NCBI GenBank assembly: GCA_902500995.1
Contig: CABVSR010000014.1
Coordinates: 24,842 to 88,841 of the forward strand
Direction: 5' to 3'
Length of the DNA stretch: 64,000 nucleotides
DNA from: an uncultured Nitrospira sp.
GTDB lineage: Bacteria; Nitrospirota; Nitrospiria; Nitrospirales; Nitrospiraceae
The notes under the pieces are model-generated. The model had not been told where the DNA came from and did no database searches. It saw only the letters and a list, made by a program, of their open reading frames with translations. Of this stretch, positions 53,489 to 62,438 are shown piece by piece (the first letter of the stretch is position 1; every line of letters starts with the position of its first letter). The position numbers and the translations under genes are program-made.

Positions 53489-53896
53489 ATGATGCTGTGT
53501 CCTGCGACTCATTGCGGCCATGTGATGGAAGCCGATATTCGCGCCGGGTATGATCCCTGTACCGGGCTTGAATGTCTGCATTGCCCTCACTGCGGACATC
53601 GAGGCATGAAGGCGCGAGAAGGCGTCCAACTGCTTTTCACGGGACAACATGAATATGTGTTCAGCTACGGCCCCTCCCTCTCTCACCTGAAAGTCATCCT
53701 CTCGACGGTCGCCATCAATCTGTTCAGAACCCAGGGGATACCACCGGCCCAACTGGCCGCCCATGTGGCAGACTGGGCACTCCTCATGGGACAGGTCTGC
53801 GGCACGGTCCGCTTCTCGGGCGACCTCGTCCTCTCCAGCTGTTATGAATATTGCCAGCGCGAAGTGGCCAGAGTACCCGCCGTGTCGTCGCTGTAA
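53489..53896 (+). CDS. Hypothetical protein with Cys/His metal-binding motif
   Basis: The 135-residue product has a cluster of Cys and His in the first 40 residues (CPATHCGH, then CTGLECLHCPHCGH), consistent with one or two zinc sites. The rest is hydrophobic and helical (LKVILSTVAINLF). AAAGGAG precedes tandem ATG codons. Not recognised as a known family. It sits 26 bases before the LuxR-type gene. Confidence 0.65.
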   Translation: MMLCPATHCGHVMEADIRAGYDPCTGLECLHCPHCGHRGMKAREGVQLLFTGQHEYVFSYGPSLSHLKVILSTVAINLFRTQGIPPAQLAAHVADWALLMGQVCGTVRFSGDLVLSSCYEYCQREVARVPAVSSL

Positions 53897-53921
53897 GGCT
53901 ATCACCCCGGCGGACTCATCC

Positions 53922-54653
53922 ATGAGCGGTCTACACTTGAGCCATGCCCCCGTGACGGTGGCGATTGTCAGCAGAAACCACCTCGTCCGCATCGGCCTGC
54001 AGGCGGCACTCTCCGGGCAAGACCGCATCAGACTCACCGGTGAAGCGGCCGGCAGGCTCGAAACGGAAGCGCTGGTCGCCCGAGAGCAACCTCATGCGCT
54101 CGTCATCGAGACGGAGCCGGACCTCGACATTGCGGAACTGGTTCGCACGGTCAAAATCTCCGCCCCGGGGACCCGCATCATTCTGTTAAGCCACATGGAC
54201 GAAATGACCTCCCGTCTGGGATCCGTCTCGTCCGGGATAGACGGCATCGTCCTGACCATTCAACCGGCGGCCGTGTTGTTGGCCACCATCACCCACGTCT
54301 GCTGCCTCCCGGCCGCGACGACCGTCTACGAATTGGGCGGGGGAAGCCGCTCGGGAGGCGCGGACGCCATCCCCGCCGGCCAGCCTGTGCCGAGCCTGTC
54401 GACGACAGTACTCGATACAGCGTTAACCGGTCGCGAGCAGGAGATCATCCACCTGATCGGGCAAGCGCTGACCAACAAGGACATCGCCGAGCGCCTGTGC
54501 ATTTCCAGCGTCACCGTCCGCCATCATCTCACCACCATTTTCGGGAAATTAGACGTGAAAAGCCGCCAGCAGCTTCTTGTCCGGGCCTATAAGCGCGGGC
54601 TCTTGAAATTCGAAGAGCGTAGCCTGGCCACGCGCTCACACCATGCGATGTGA
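53922..54653 (+). CDS. LuxR-type regulator with non-canonical receiver domain
   Basis: The 243-residue protein has the NarL layout. The C-terminal helix-turn-helix is intact (LTGREQEIIHLIGQALTNKDIAERL, VRHHLTTIF). In the receiver the acidic pair VDDH is replaced by VSRNH and the phosphoacceptor Asp by Glu (ALVIETEPD). Phosphorylation is therefore unlikely; the Glu could mimic a permanently active state. It ends the signalling island. Confidence 0.82.
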   Translation: MSGLHLSHAPVTVAIVSRNHLVRIGLQAALSGQDRIRLTGEAAGRLETEALVAREQPHALVIETEPDLDIAELVRTVKISAPGTRIILLSHMDEMTSRLGSVSSGIDGIVLTIQPAAVLLATITHVCCLPAATTVYELGGGSRSGGADAIPAGQPVPSLSTTVLDTALTGREQEIIHLIGQALTNKDIAERLCISSVTVRHHLTTIFGKLDVKSRQQLLVRAYKRGLLKFEERSLATRSHHAM

Positions 54654-54782
54654 GCAGCCGGTCTGGTCTGGAATCATCAATCCCTGAAGGCGAGGAGCAC
54701 AAACGACTGAGGGCATGGGCCATTGATGAACGGGCGACGGACGGCAGGAGCATCGCAGGCAGACTGCGGCACGTGCTCCAAA

Positions 54783-55409
54783 TCAGGCGACCAGGGCTTT
54801 CTGTTTCAGGAATTCCATGAGGTCGGAGAAGGAACCCTCGCGAAGGATGCGCGAGAATTGCGCGTGATACGTCGCGACGATGCTGGCGCCGTCGATACTG
54901 AGGTCGTTGATCAGCCAGCGGCCGGACCGCTGCACCACGTCAAACTCGATTCTGGTGTCGACCTCGCGGCCCGCCGGCGCGACCAAGACCTGCGTGTCCG
55001 TCCCGGCGAGTTGTTCGGAGAGATAGGCCACCTGGGGAAGAGCATAATCGCGTAATTTATCGGCCAGATCATCACGCAGGACCTGCACGAACAGCCTGGT
55101 GAACTGCCGGCGGTCGGCCATGCTGGTCTTCTCGCCGCTTTCCCCTAATGCGCGTTCCGCCATTTCTTCATAATTGAAGGCGCGCCGCACCACCTGTTCG
55201 ACTTCCCACTGCCGTTGAGCGGACCGGCTGGTTTCTTTCAGTTCGGTCAGCAGGTAGAGCAGATCCTGCATCGTCGTCTGAACGGCCTCGGTGGGGGTCT
55301 GGGCTGCCAACGCAGGTGTCGGGGGCGGCATCAGTAGCAGGCAGAAAAGGCAGAACCAGGCCGCAACGGCCAGACGCCTCGGCTTCATCTTCACCATTCC
55401 GTAACCCAT
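54783..55409 (-). CDS. mlaC: MlaC/Ttg2D-family periplasmic phospholipid-binding protein
   Basis: MlaC ferries phospholipid between the outer membrane and the MlaD ring. The 208-residue product has a signal peptide (AVAAWFCLFCLLLMPPPTPALA) and the family's NYEEMAERALGE, FTRLFVQVLRDDLADKL and GRWLINDLSIDGASIVATYHAQFSRIL in outline. AAGGCGG precedes the ATG. It is encoded 14 kb from mlaEFD rather than in that operon, and may serve it. Confidence 0.9.
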   Translation of the reverse strand: MGYGMVKMKPRRLAVAAWFCLFCLLLMPPPTPALAAQTPTEAVQTTMQDLLYLLTELKETSRSAQRQWEVEQVVRRAFNYEEMAERALGESGEKTSMADRRQFTRLFVQVLRDDLADKLRDYALPQVAYLSEQLAGTDTQVLVAPAGREVDTRIEFDVVQRSGRWLINDLSIDGASIVATYHAQFSRILREGSFSDLMEFLKQKALVA

Positions 55410-55599
55410 GTGTCCGCCTTTCCGTCCCGGGATGCCCGGCCTTTGGACATGGTACTGACCCTCAAATCCAGGCGTCAAGCTCGTGGATGTACGTGGCCTC
55501 GACCGAGGTCTGCCTGGACCGGATCTCCTCCAGGCGTGGACTGAGAACGGTTTCGGAAAATATCTTTTCCTCTCGCCTGCACCTGGGTATACTCCCGCC

Positions 55600-56850
55600 A
55601 TGCTCCCTCGCCCCCTGTCCCTCCTGCTGTTCAGTCTCGCCCTTCCCACGTTGCTGTCCGGCTGTGAAACCACCGATAAGATGCTCGGCGCCGCAGAGCG
55701 GGCCGTGGGCAGCAGCACAGGCAGAACGGTACTCGACATCGTCGGCGGCAAGGACCCGGCCGACATCGCACGGCAACGCGTCGAGAACTACGGCCGCGAC
55801 CCGCAGGCGCTGCTGCGAGACTTGCGGGCGATTCAACGGGACTTCCAGGCGTTGATGGCGGCCCTGACGGGGGAGGTGGGCAAGAAATGGGGCACGAAGG
55901 AAGTGAAAGTGCCCGAGCAGAAAAAGTACGTGAAATATACTCAAAACTATCGGAGCCGGGCGATCGTGGACTTCGACGCCGGCAACATCCTCATCGAGAC
56001 TCTGGACGAAAAAGAGCCTCGCGCAAGTCTGAAAAATGCCGTCGTCACCACGCTCCTGACTCCCAACGATCCGCGCAGCGTGGATCTCTTTTCGGATAAG
56101 GAAATCACCCTGACAGGCGACAAGGAGCCCTACTTACTTGGCCTGGTCCTAAACCAGGCCGGCAAGCCGGTTCGCACGCCGGCGGAAGCCGAACAATTCG
56201 CGGACGCGATCCTCGCCGGCAGCGTGAAGACTCGCACGGTCGACCAAGAGAGCGGCCCCAAGACGGCCCACATGGTCAACATTCCCATGGTGACCAATTT
56301 CTCGCATAAGCAGGCTGAGAAATATCGCACCGTGGTCGGCCAGTTTGCTGAGCGCTACCAGATCAGTCCCAGCCTCATCTTCGCGATCATCCGTACGGAG
56401 AGCAATTTTAATCCCTTCGCCGTCAGCTCCGCCCCGGCGTATGGATTGATGCAATTGGTCCCCACCAGCGGAGGCCGGGATGCCTATCGCAAAGCCAAAG
56501 GCGAAGACAAGGCACCGTCTCGCGACTACCTCTTCGATCCGGACAACAATATCGAATTAGGCACGGCCTATCTCAACGTGTTGACCTATGCGCAATTGGA
56601 CGACGTCACGGACCTGGTCTCGAGGGAATACTGCGTCATCTCGGCCTATAACACCGGCGCCGGCAACGTCTTTAAAACCTTCTCCAAGGACCAGCGCGCC
56701 GCCTTGCAGCAGATTAACAGCCTTCAGCCGTCCACCCTCTATGACCGCCTTCGGAGCGGACTCCCCTACCAGGAGACCCGCGACTATCTCGCGAAAGTCG
56801 TCGGGTTCCGTAAACAATTCGTGAGCATCGCCGAAAACGGCGCCCGGTAA
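55600..56850 (+). CDS. mltC: MltC-type membrane-bound lytic transglycosylase (lipoprotein)
   Basis: MltC cleaves glycan strands of peptidoglycan to form 1,6-anhydro ends. The 416-residue protein has a lipobox LLSGC (Cys22), an N-terminal DUF3393-like domain (about 60-210; DPQALLRDLRAIQRDFQALMA), and the SLT domain with catalytic Glu in IIRTESNFNPFAVS, then AYGLMQLVPTSGG and YNTGAGNV. The length and two-domain layout match MltC rather than Slt70 or MltE. Confidence 0.92.
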   Translation: MLPRPLSLLLFSLALPTLLSGCETTDKMLGAAERAVGSSTGRTVLDIVGGKDPADIARQRVENYGRDPQALLRDLRAIQRDFQALMAALTGEVGKKWGTKEVKVPEQKKYVKYTQNYRSRAIVDFDAGNILIETLDEKEPRASLKNAVVTTLLTPNDPRSVDLFSDKEITLTGDKEPYLLGLVLNQAGKPVRTPAEAEQFADAILAGSVKTRTVDQESGPKTAHMVNIPMVTNFSHKQAEKYRTVVGQFAERYQISPSLIFAIIRTESNFNPFAVSSAPAYGLMQLVPTSGGRDAYRKAKGEDKAPSRDYLFDPDNNIELGTAYLNVLTYAQLDDVTDLVSREYCVISAYNTGAGNVFKTFSKDQRAALQQINSLQPSTLYDRLRSGLPYQETRDYLAKVVGFRKQFVSIAENGAR

Positions 56851-56937
56851 TCTAGCCCCGGTCAACCACCGCCTCTCCCAGCCTGTCCGGCATCCTTGCC
56901 TTTCCGGCGCGGCTTGGGTACAACAGGCCACGCGACG

Positions 56938-58515
56938 GTGGAAAGGGTCATCACGAGTTTATCCTCTTCTCACGGCACTGCATGGGGCACTTTCTGCGCG
57001 GCTTGTGCGCTTCTGTGCGTCGCCTTGATCCCTGTCTCGACGGTTGAAATCCCGCCGCTCGTCGATTACCCCAATCACCTGGCCCGCATGCACATCCTGG
57101 CCGACGGCGGGCAGTCCTTCTGGCTTCGCCAATACTATGAGATCCACTGGGATCTGATTCCCAACCTGTCCATGGATGTGCTGGTGCCGCCGCTTACCCG
57201 TGTCATGCCGGTTGAAATTGCGGGTAAGGTATTTATCGGGCTGACATTCGCCTTGCTGGCCGGAGGCACCATGGCCCTTCACGCCGCCCTGCACCGGCGC
57301 CGGTCTCCATGGCCGCTTCTCGCCTTCTTCTTCCTCTATAACAGCGTCTTCCTGTGGGGCTTCCTGAATTATCTCTTCGGGCTTGGGCTCGCACTTTGCG
57401 CCAGCGCGCTCTGGGTGAGACTTCGTACCGGTTCCACGCGCCTGATCGTTCCGCTGTTTGTCTTCATCGCCTGCCTGTTGTTGTTCGCCCACCTGTTTGC
57501 CTTCGCCACCTTTGCGTTGGTTCTGTCGACCTACGAACTGTCGCAATGGTGGAGCCTGCGAAACAAGGAGGTCGGGCTTGCCCGCAGCATCGGCTGGAAG
57601 GCCGCTCCGGCGCTCATCATGCCTCTGCTGCTTCTGGCAATGATGCCGACCTTCCGCGCGGCACCGGAGGACTATCCCCTGTGGCTCCGGGGGTCGTCCC
57701 CGCCCCCGCTTATTTCGTATCTTCCTCTGTCCTCAAAAATCGAGGCGTTCAAGGGGACCGTTCGTACCGAACATCGCTGGCTGGACCGCATCACTGTGGT
57801 CATGCTGGTCGGACTCGTCGGGATCGGGTTGGTGCGACGACGCGCCCTGCTCTTGCCCGAGATGGCGCTCCCGCTCGGCGCCACCGCATTGGTCTCCGCG
57901 GCGATGCCCAATACGATCGGGACGACCGCCATGGTCGATATTCGGATGCCGATCGTGTTCGTGCTCCTGGCCATTGCGAGTACGGACTGGCGCGAGGTCA
58001 GCCGAGGTTGGAGCCTTGCGGTGGCTGTGGCTCTTTGCGTGCTGTTCGCCGTGAGGATCGGCTCAACCACGCAGGATTGGCGAGAAACGGATCGGCAGTA
58101 TCAGCAGTTCAAGCAGACCCTCGATCGGTTGCCGGAAGGGACGCGCCTGCTCTCCGCCGTCAAACTGGCCGCCTACGACAACTGGTCTCCGGCAGAGGGA
58201 CAAATAGCCGAGCCGATGCCGATGGTCAATCTCGCCTGCTGGGGCATCATACGGCGCTCAGCCTTCGTCTCGAATCTCTTCGCGGCACCGGGTCAGCAGC
58301 CGGTCAGACTGGCGCCGGCAGTCCGCCCGCTGTTGACCGTCGAAGAGTTCCTGTATCGCGCGCGGCCGATTCCTTGGGAGCAGCTGGCCACGCAATACGA
58401 CTACCTGGTCGTCCGCCGCGGCCAGCGGTTCATCCCCCCCCTCCCGCCGGCCTTCATTCCTGTCGGATCCGGTGACGCATTTCAGCTGTATCGGACCGGC
58501 CGGATTCAGCCGTAA
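56938..58515 (+). CDS. Polytopic membrane protein of about 525 residues, possible glycosyltransferase-like
   Basis: The product has ten or more hydrophobic segments. Early in the protein, IPPLVDYPNHLARM places Asp in the first extracytoplasmic loop, reminiscent of GT-C (PMT/ArnT-like) membrane glycosyltransferases, but I cannot assign a family. The C-terminal 150 residues form a soluble part (TRLLSAVKLAAYDNW). The start is uncertain: neither the GTG at 56938 nor the TTG at 56896 has a clear ribosome site. Confidence 0.7.
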   Translation: MERVITSLSSSHGTAWGTFCAACALLCVALIPVSTVEIPPLVDYPNHLARMHILADGGQSFWLRQYYEIHWDLIPNLSMDVLVPPLTRVMPVEIAGKVFIGLTFALLAGGTMALHAALHRRRSPWPLLAFFFLYNSVFLWGFLNYLFGLGLALCASALWVRLRTGSTRLIVPLFVFIACLLLFAHLFAFATFALVLSTYELSQWWSLRNKEVGLARSIGWKAAPALIMPLLLLAMMPTFRAAPEDYPLWLRGSSPPPLISYLPLSSKIEAFKGTVRTEHRWLDRITVVMLVGLVGIGLVRRRALLLPEMALPLGATALVSAAMPNTIGTTAMVDIRMPIVFVLLAIASTDWREVSRGWSLAVAVALCVLFAVRIGSTTQDWRETDRQYQQFKQTLDRLPEGTRLLSAVKLAAYDNWSPAEGQIAEPMPMVNLACWGIIRRSAFVSNLFAAPGQQPVRLAPAVRPLLTVEEFLYRARPIPWEQLATQYDYLVVRRGQRFIPPLPPAFIPVGSGDAFQLYRTGRIQP

Positions 58516-58643
58516 CACATGACCGCCAGGGACCCTCGTCCGGAGCGCGAGCCGGGCTTACCGTCCGCCGGCAACCACAGCGCGCGCCGTTCGTCATGCT
58601 AAGGTCGGATGCACTCGTTTCCGATCATGATAGAGCAGCGGCA

Positions 58644-59360
58644 TTACACGCCGATCACGAGCCGCACCGGATTCACCCGCTCGCTCAGACCGAACTTCAA
58701 CTCCCCTCTCAGGTCGTCGGGATTATAGTAGGTGCCGAATACCCTATCCCAAATCGTCAACAGCGCACCCAGGTTTTTCGATTGATGCGCCGGATCGCAG
58801 CTGTGGTGAATGTGATGATAGCGGGGAGTCACGAAGACCCGTTCCAGCCAGGACGAGTTCCACGTCACATTCAGATGCATCCAATTGTTACGCAGAACAT
58901 GTTCCACCATGATCACCTGGAACGCCCATCCCGAGGCATCGTGCAGGAGCGGAAGGGCCGCGACATAGGTGAGATTGAAGAGCGCAATATGCGGAATCGT
59001 GGCGCGAATCCCGGCCAACCAGTAGAGAGACGTGGGCGAGTGATGCCACCGGTGAATGCGCCAGACCGGGCTCGTGTGCATCAGGCGGTGGACCCAGTAG
59101 AGGCCAAAGTCTTCGACGACGTAAAACAGCATCAGTTTGCCGACTGTGGGGAGTTGATCGAGGGCAGCGGGAAGGTACTGGGGAACGGGGATGCGATCCG
59201 TCACCTGGACCACGAGTAGAAACGACAGGTTGTAGAGACCCAGCGCCAAAAGGTCGCGCCAGAAGACCGAACGATACGCAATCGGTCGTGCCGGGCGGAG
59301 CCATTCGGCGGCCACACACAACAGAGCGATACTCCAAAACACCAAATAGGGATTGAGCAT
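58644..59360 (-). CDS. Sterol desaturase / fatty acid hydroxylase superfamily protein
   Basis: The 238-residue membrane protein has the superfamily's His clusters: HRLMH, HRWHH and HHIHH, all in the expected order between four helices. These ligate a di-iron centre that oxidises lipid C-H bonds. Bacterial members act on carotenoids, sterols or hopanoids and fatty acids; the substrate here is unknown. Confidence 0.88.
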   Translation of the reverse strand: MLNPYLVFWSIALLCVAAEWLRPARPIAYRSVFWRDLLALGLYNLSFLLVVQVTDRIPVPQYLPAALDQLPTVGKLMLFYVVEDFGLYWVHRLMHTSPVWRIHRWHHSPTSLYWLAGIRATIPHIALFNLTYVAALPLLHDASGWAFQVIMVEHVLRNNWMHLNVTWNSSWLERVFVTPRYHHIHHSCDPAHQSKNLGALLTIWDRVFGTYYNPDDLRGELKFGLSERVNPVRLVIGV

Positions 59361-59488
59361 GTATGCGGCAGGGCCGAGTCAGCCATGAATGGAGTGAACC
59401 CAGTCCCCTCCACCCTTCTGCGATCACATCTGGAACCAGTTTCTGTACGGTACACGACCGCGAGAATTTTGTGAAGATAATCGTGGCG

Positions 59489-59516
59489 ATTATACGCTGA
59501 GTCGGCCCGCTGACCA
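59489..59516 (-). promoter_or_regulatory. Candidate promoter for the hydroxylase gene, -10 overlapped by an inverted repeat
   Basis: On the minus strand, TGGTCA (59511-59516), 16 bases, TATAAT (59489-59494). A 7-bp inverted repeat, ATAATCG-TGG-CGATTAT (59477-59493), covers the -10. The rest of the gap between 59360 and 59565 shows no gene. Confidence 0.4.
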
Positions 59517-59565
59517 CTGCTGCGGCCATTCCAGCGGCGTGCCGCGCAAGACAGGGGCGATCACA

Positions 59566-59811
59566 TTACTGATCGTGAAGGGCATGTGACCGATCGGCTT
59601 GCGCATAACGCGGCCGACAATCACATTCAAAATAATACCGGCAGGTTTCATCGGAATGAAACACATGTCCCGCTTCGCACTCAAAATGGCACAAGGCCTG
59701 GCCGTCGTGCGTACACTTCGCCACCCGACGGCCCAGGGCCTGCTTGCCGCATCGTTCGCGTAACGACCCGTCAATCGGAACGAGGCATGCCGTCCGTAGC
59801 GCCATGGCCAT
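59566..59811 (-). CDS. Small Cys/His-rich hypothetical protein
   Basis: An 81-residue frame whose ATG at 59811 has AAAGG six bases upstream. Cys and His residues are spaced like a metal site: ERCGKQ, KCTHDGQALCHFECEAGHVFH, ETCRYYFECDC. No family recognised. It is surrounded by non-coding sequence: 205 bases to the hydroxylase on one side and 220 bases to the trehalose genes on the other. Confidence 0.5.
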   Translation of the reverse strand: MAMALRTACLVPIDGSLRERCGKQALGRRVAKCTHDGQALCHFECEAGHVFHSDETCRYYFECDCRPRYAQADRSHALHDQ

Positions 59812-60031
59812 CGTCATCCTTTCGCCTTTTCCTGCATCACTCCCCCAGCACGCCCGATTCTGAGCAGTACTATGTCGCAAAATCAGGCGGGGGCCATCTA
59901 GGTGTTTCACTAGTAAAGCTGGCGAGCTGAACCCTTTATAGTGAACCGATGCGCCGGAGCCATCGTCAGAAATGCGCGCCGGAGGACAGAGGTGTCCGTA
60001 CGACTGAATGCCAACAACAGAAGGAGGCGCA

Positions 60032-60709
60032 GTGGCGGCTCTCGTAGCAGGTGATCCGTTTGCATTCATCGGCTGCAGCGAATTGCGGGAAAGCATCGCC
60101 CGCCAAGCCGATGATGAAAAGGAATTGGCGGAGCTGATCGAAGAGGTCCCGCTGGATTCCATCCATTTCCACACGCACAGCTACTTCCTCCGCCACGGGT
60201 TGATCGAGGGCGCCTACCCGAACGACTTTGCGCAGTGGGTGGTGATGCAGATCGGGGATCATGTGCTGGGAGAGCGTCTCGCGGTCCTCGACCCCTTCGA
60301 CTACCCGGACCTGGAAAACCTGCGGGAAGAACTGATTTCCGTCATCGACGACCATCTCTCCCGCAGCCCCATTATTCCGAGGGTCGTGTTCGGCCAGCCC
60401 TTCCACTTCAAGCGCTCCAGGATCCTCGAAGTGCCCATCGGTCTGGAGGCGCGCACCCTGCAGGACTTTCGCGACATCGTGGCCGACATCGACGTGAGCA
60501 CGATCTACTACCATATGTTCGAAGCGCATTTCCGATTACGGCGCGCAGAAAACGATTTCTCGGCTTGGATCCGCACCAGTCTTGGCCTCACGACTCTCGC
60601 TGATCGCATCCGCTCGATCAATCCCTACCAAGGCAGCTTGGAGCGGCTCCGGTCCACACTCATCAGCGCCTGCGATGAATTCCTGACCGGTGAGTCGGCA
60701 AAGGGCTGA
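60032..60709 (+). CDS. DUF5752-family protein of the trehalose cluster
   Basis: The 225-residue protein begins at a GTG four bases after AAGGAGG (60021-60027), a strong ribosome site; an ATG 24 bases earlier lies upstream of that site and is rejected. FAFIGCSELRESI, HFHTHSYFLRHGLI and STIYYHMFEAHFRL are characteristic. The family has no proven activity but is found beside trehalose and glycosyltransferase genes, as here: treS starts 3 bases downstream. Confidence 0.85.
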   Translation: MAALVAGDPFAFIGCSELRESIARQADDEKELAELIEEVPLDSIHFHTHSYFLRHGLIEGAYPNDFAQWVVMQIGDHVLGERLAVLDPFDYPDLENLREELISVIDDHLSRSPIIPRVVFGQPFHFKRSRILEVPIGLEARTLQDFRDIVADIDVSTIYYHMFEAHFRLRRAENDFSAWIRTSLGLTTLADRIRSINPYQGSLERLRSTLISACDEFLTGESAKG

Positions 60710-60712
60710 TCG

Positions 60713-62392
60713 ATGCTGAATCAAGATCCACTCTGGTACAAGGACGCCGTATTTTACGAGCTCCACGTGCGCGCGTTTTATGACGGAAACGACGACGGGG
60801 TCGGCGATTTTGTCGGGCTGATCCAGAAACTGGATTATCTCGAATGGCTGGGGGTGGACTGCTTGTGGCTGCTGCCCTTCTACCCCTCGCCGTTGCGGGA
60901 CGACGGATACGATGTCGCAGACTTCCACAACATCGCCGCATCATACGGCACCATAGACGATTTCCGGCGCCTGCTGGAGGAGGCGCATCGCCGGGGCATA
61001 CGCGTCATCGTGGACCTGGTCCTGAATCATACCTCCGACCAGCACGCGTGGTTTCAGGCAGCCAGAACATCCCCGGATGCACCGACCCGGCACTATTACG
61101 TCTGGAGCGAGTCGGATCAGAAATATGGCCGCGCGCGCATCATTTTTGTCGATACGGAAAAATCCAACTGGACCTGGGACCATGGGGCGCAGGCCTATTT
61201 CTGGCACCGCTTTTTCAGCCACCAGCCGGACCTCAACTATGACAACCCCGAAGTCCGCCGGGCCATGATTGAAGTCATGGAGTATTGGCTGGACCAGGGG
61301 CTCGACGGCTTTCGATGCGATGCGGTCCCCTACCTGTTCGAGCGCGAAGACACCATTTGCGAAAACCTGCCGGAGACCCATCGCTACCTGAAAGAGATCC
61401 GCAGCAGTATCGACCAGCGATACAAAGGCCGGGTGCTGTTGGCCGAAGCCAATCAGTGGCCGAGCGATGTGCGACCCTATTTCGGAGACGGCGACGAGTT
61501 CCACATGGCCTTCCACTTTCCGTTGATGCCGCGATTGTTCATGGGAGTCCGAAGTGAGGATCGCCAGCCGATCATCGACATGTTCAAACATACCCCGGAG
61601 ATCCCTCCGGCCTGCCAGTGGTGCCTCTTTTTGCGGAACCATGATGAACTGACGCTGGAAATGTGCACCGGCGAGGAACGCGACTACATGTATTACGCCT
61701 ACGCGCGGGATCCGCAGATGCGGCGCAATATCGGGATTGCCCGCCGATTGGCTCCGCTCCTGGATAACGATCGCCGGAAGGTCGAGCTCTTGAACAGCAT
61801 CGTCTTCACCCTGCCCGGCAGCCCGATCATCTATTACGGCGATGAAATCGGAATGGGAGACAATATTCACCTGGGCGACAGAAACGGTGTGCGCACTCCA
61901 ATGCACTGGACCGCGGACAGGAACGCCGGCTTTTCCAAGACCGACCCGTCGCAACTGTTCCTCCCTGTCGTGGCCGATCCGGTGTACGGCTACCAGGCCG
62001 TCAATATCGATGCGCAGAAACAAGCCACGCACTCGTTGCTGAACTGGATGCGCCGGATGATCGCGATCCGGAAGAAACACAAGGTCTTCGGGCGCGGAAC
62101 CCTGCAGTTTCTGAGTCCGGCCAATGAAAAAATCCTCGCCTACCTCCGTGTGTATGAACAGGAAACGCTGCTGCTCGTGCACAACCTGGCGGGATCGTCC
62201 CAGGCCGTGGAACTGGACCTCGCCCCGTTCAAAGACGTGGTGCCGGAAGAATTGCTCGGTGAATCGCGTTTCCCTGCGATACACGAACGTCCCTATGTGC
62301 TGACTCTGGGACCCTATAGCTCCTATTGGTTGCATCTGCCGGCCGCGCGGCAAGCGTCGAGTGCCTACAGCATGGAATGGAGCGCGATCTGA
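60713..62392 (+). CDS. treS: Trehalose synthase TreS (maltose alpha-D-glucosyltransferase)
   Basis: TreS interconverts maltose and trehalose. The 559-residue GH13 enzyme has the usual TreS opening [15 protein letters not shown], motif [13 protein letters not shown], the nucleophile in [10 protein letters not shown], the acid Glu in [12 protein letters not shown] and [11 protein letters not shown]. The C-terminal beta domain ends near [12 protein letters not shown]. There is no fused maltokinase. Confidence 0.94.
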   Translation: MLNQDPLWYKDAVFYELHVRAFYDGNDDGVGDFVGLIQKLDYLEWLGVDCLWLLPFYPSPLRDDGYDVADFHNIAASYGTIDDFRRLLEEAHRRGIRVIVDLVLNHTSDQHAWFQAARTSPDAPTRHYYVWSESDQKYGRARIIFVDTEKSNWTWDHGAQAYFWHRFFSHQPDLNYDNPEVRRAMIEVMEYWLDQGLDGFRCDAVPYLFEREDTICENLPETHRYLKEIRSSIDQRYKGRVLLAEANQWPSDVRPYFGDGDEFHMAFHFPLMPRLFMGVRSEDRQPIIDMFKHTPEIPPACQWCLFLRNHDELTLEMCTGEERDYMYYAYARDPQMRRNIGIARRLAPLLDNDRRKVELLNSIVFTLPGSPIIYYGDEIGMGDNIHLGDRNGVRTPMHWTADRNAGFSKTDPSQLFLPVVADPVYGYQAVNIDAQKQATHSLLNWMRRMIAIRKKHKVFGRGTLQFLSPANEKILAYLRVYEQETLLLVHNLAGSSQAVELDLAPFKDVVPEELLGESRFPAIHERPYVLTLGPYSSYWLHLPAARQASSAYSMEWSAI

Positions 62393-62438
62393 GAGGTGAC
62401 TGCATTCATGGGCCGCTCCAGGTGAGGAGAATGATCGA

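Noticed and set aside
60941-62353. Open frame of 470 codons antisense to treS
   Set aside because: Shadow of a complete GH13 gene; no family motif or start site.
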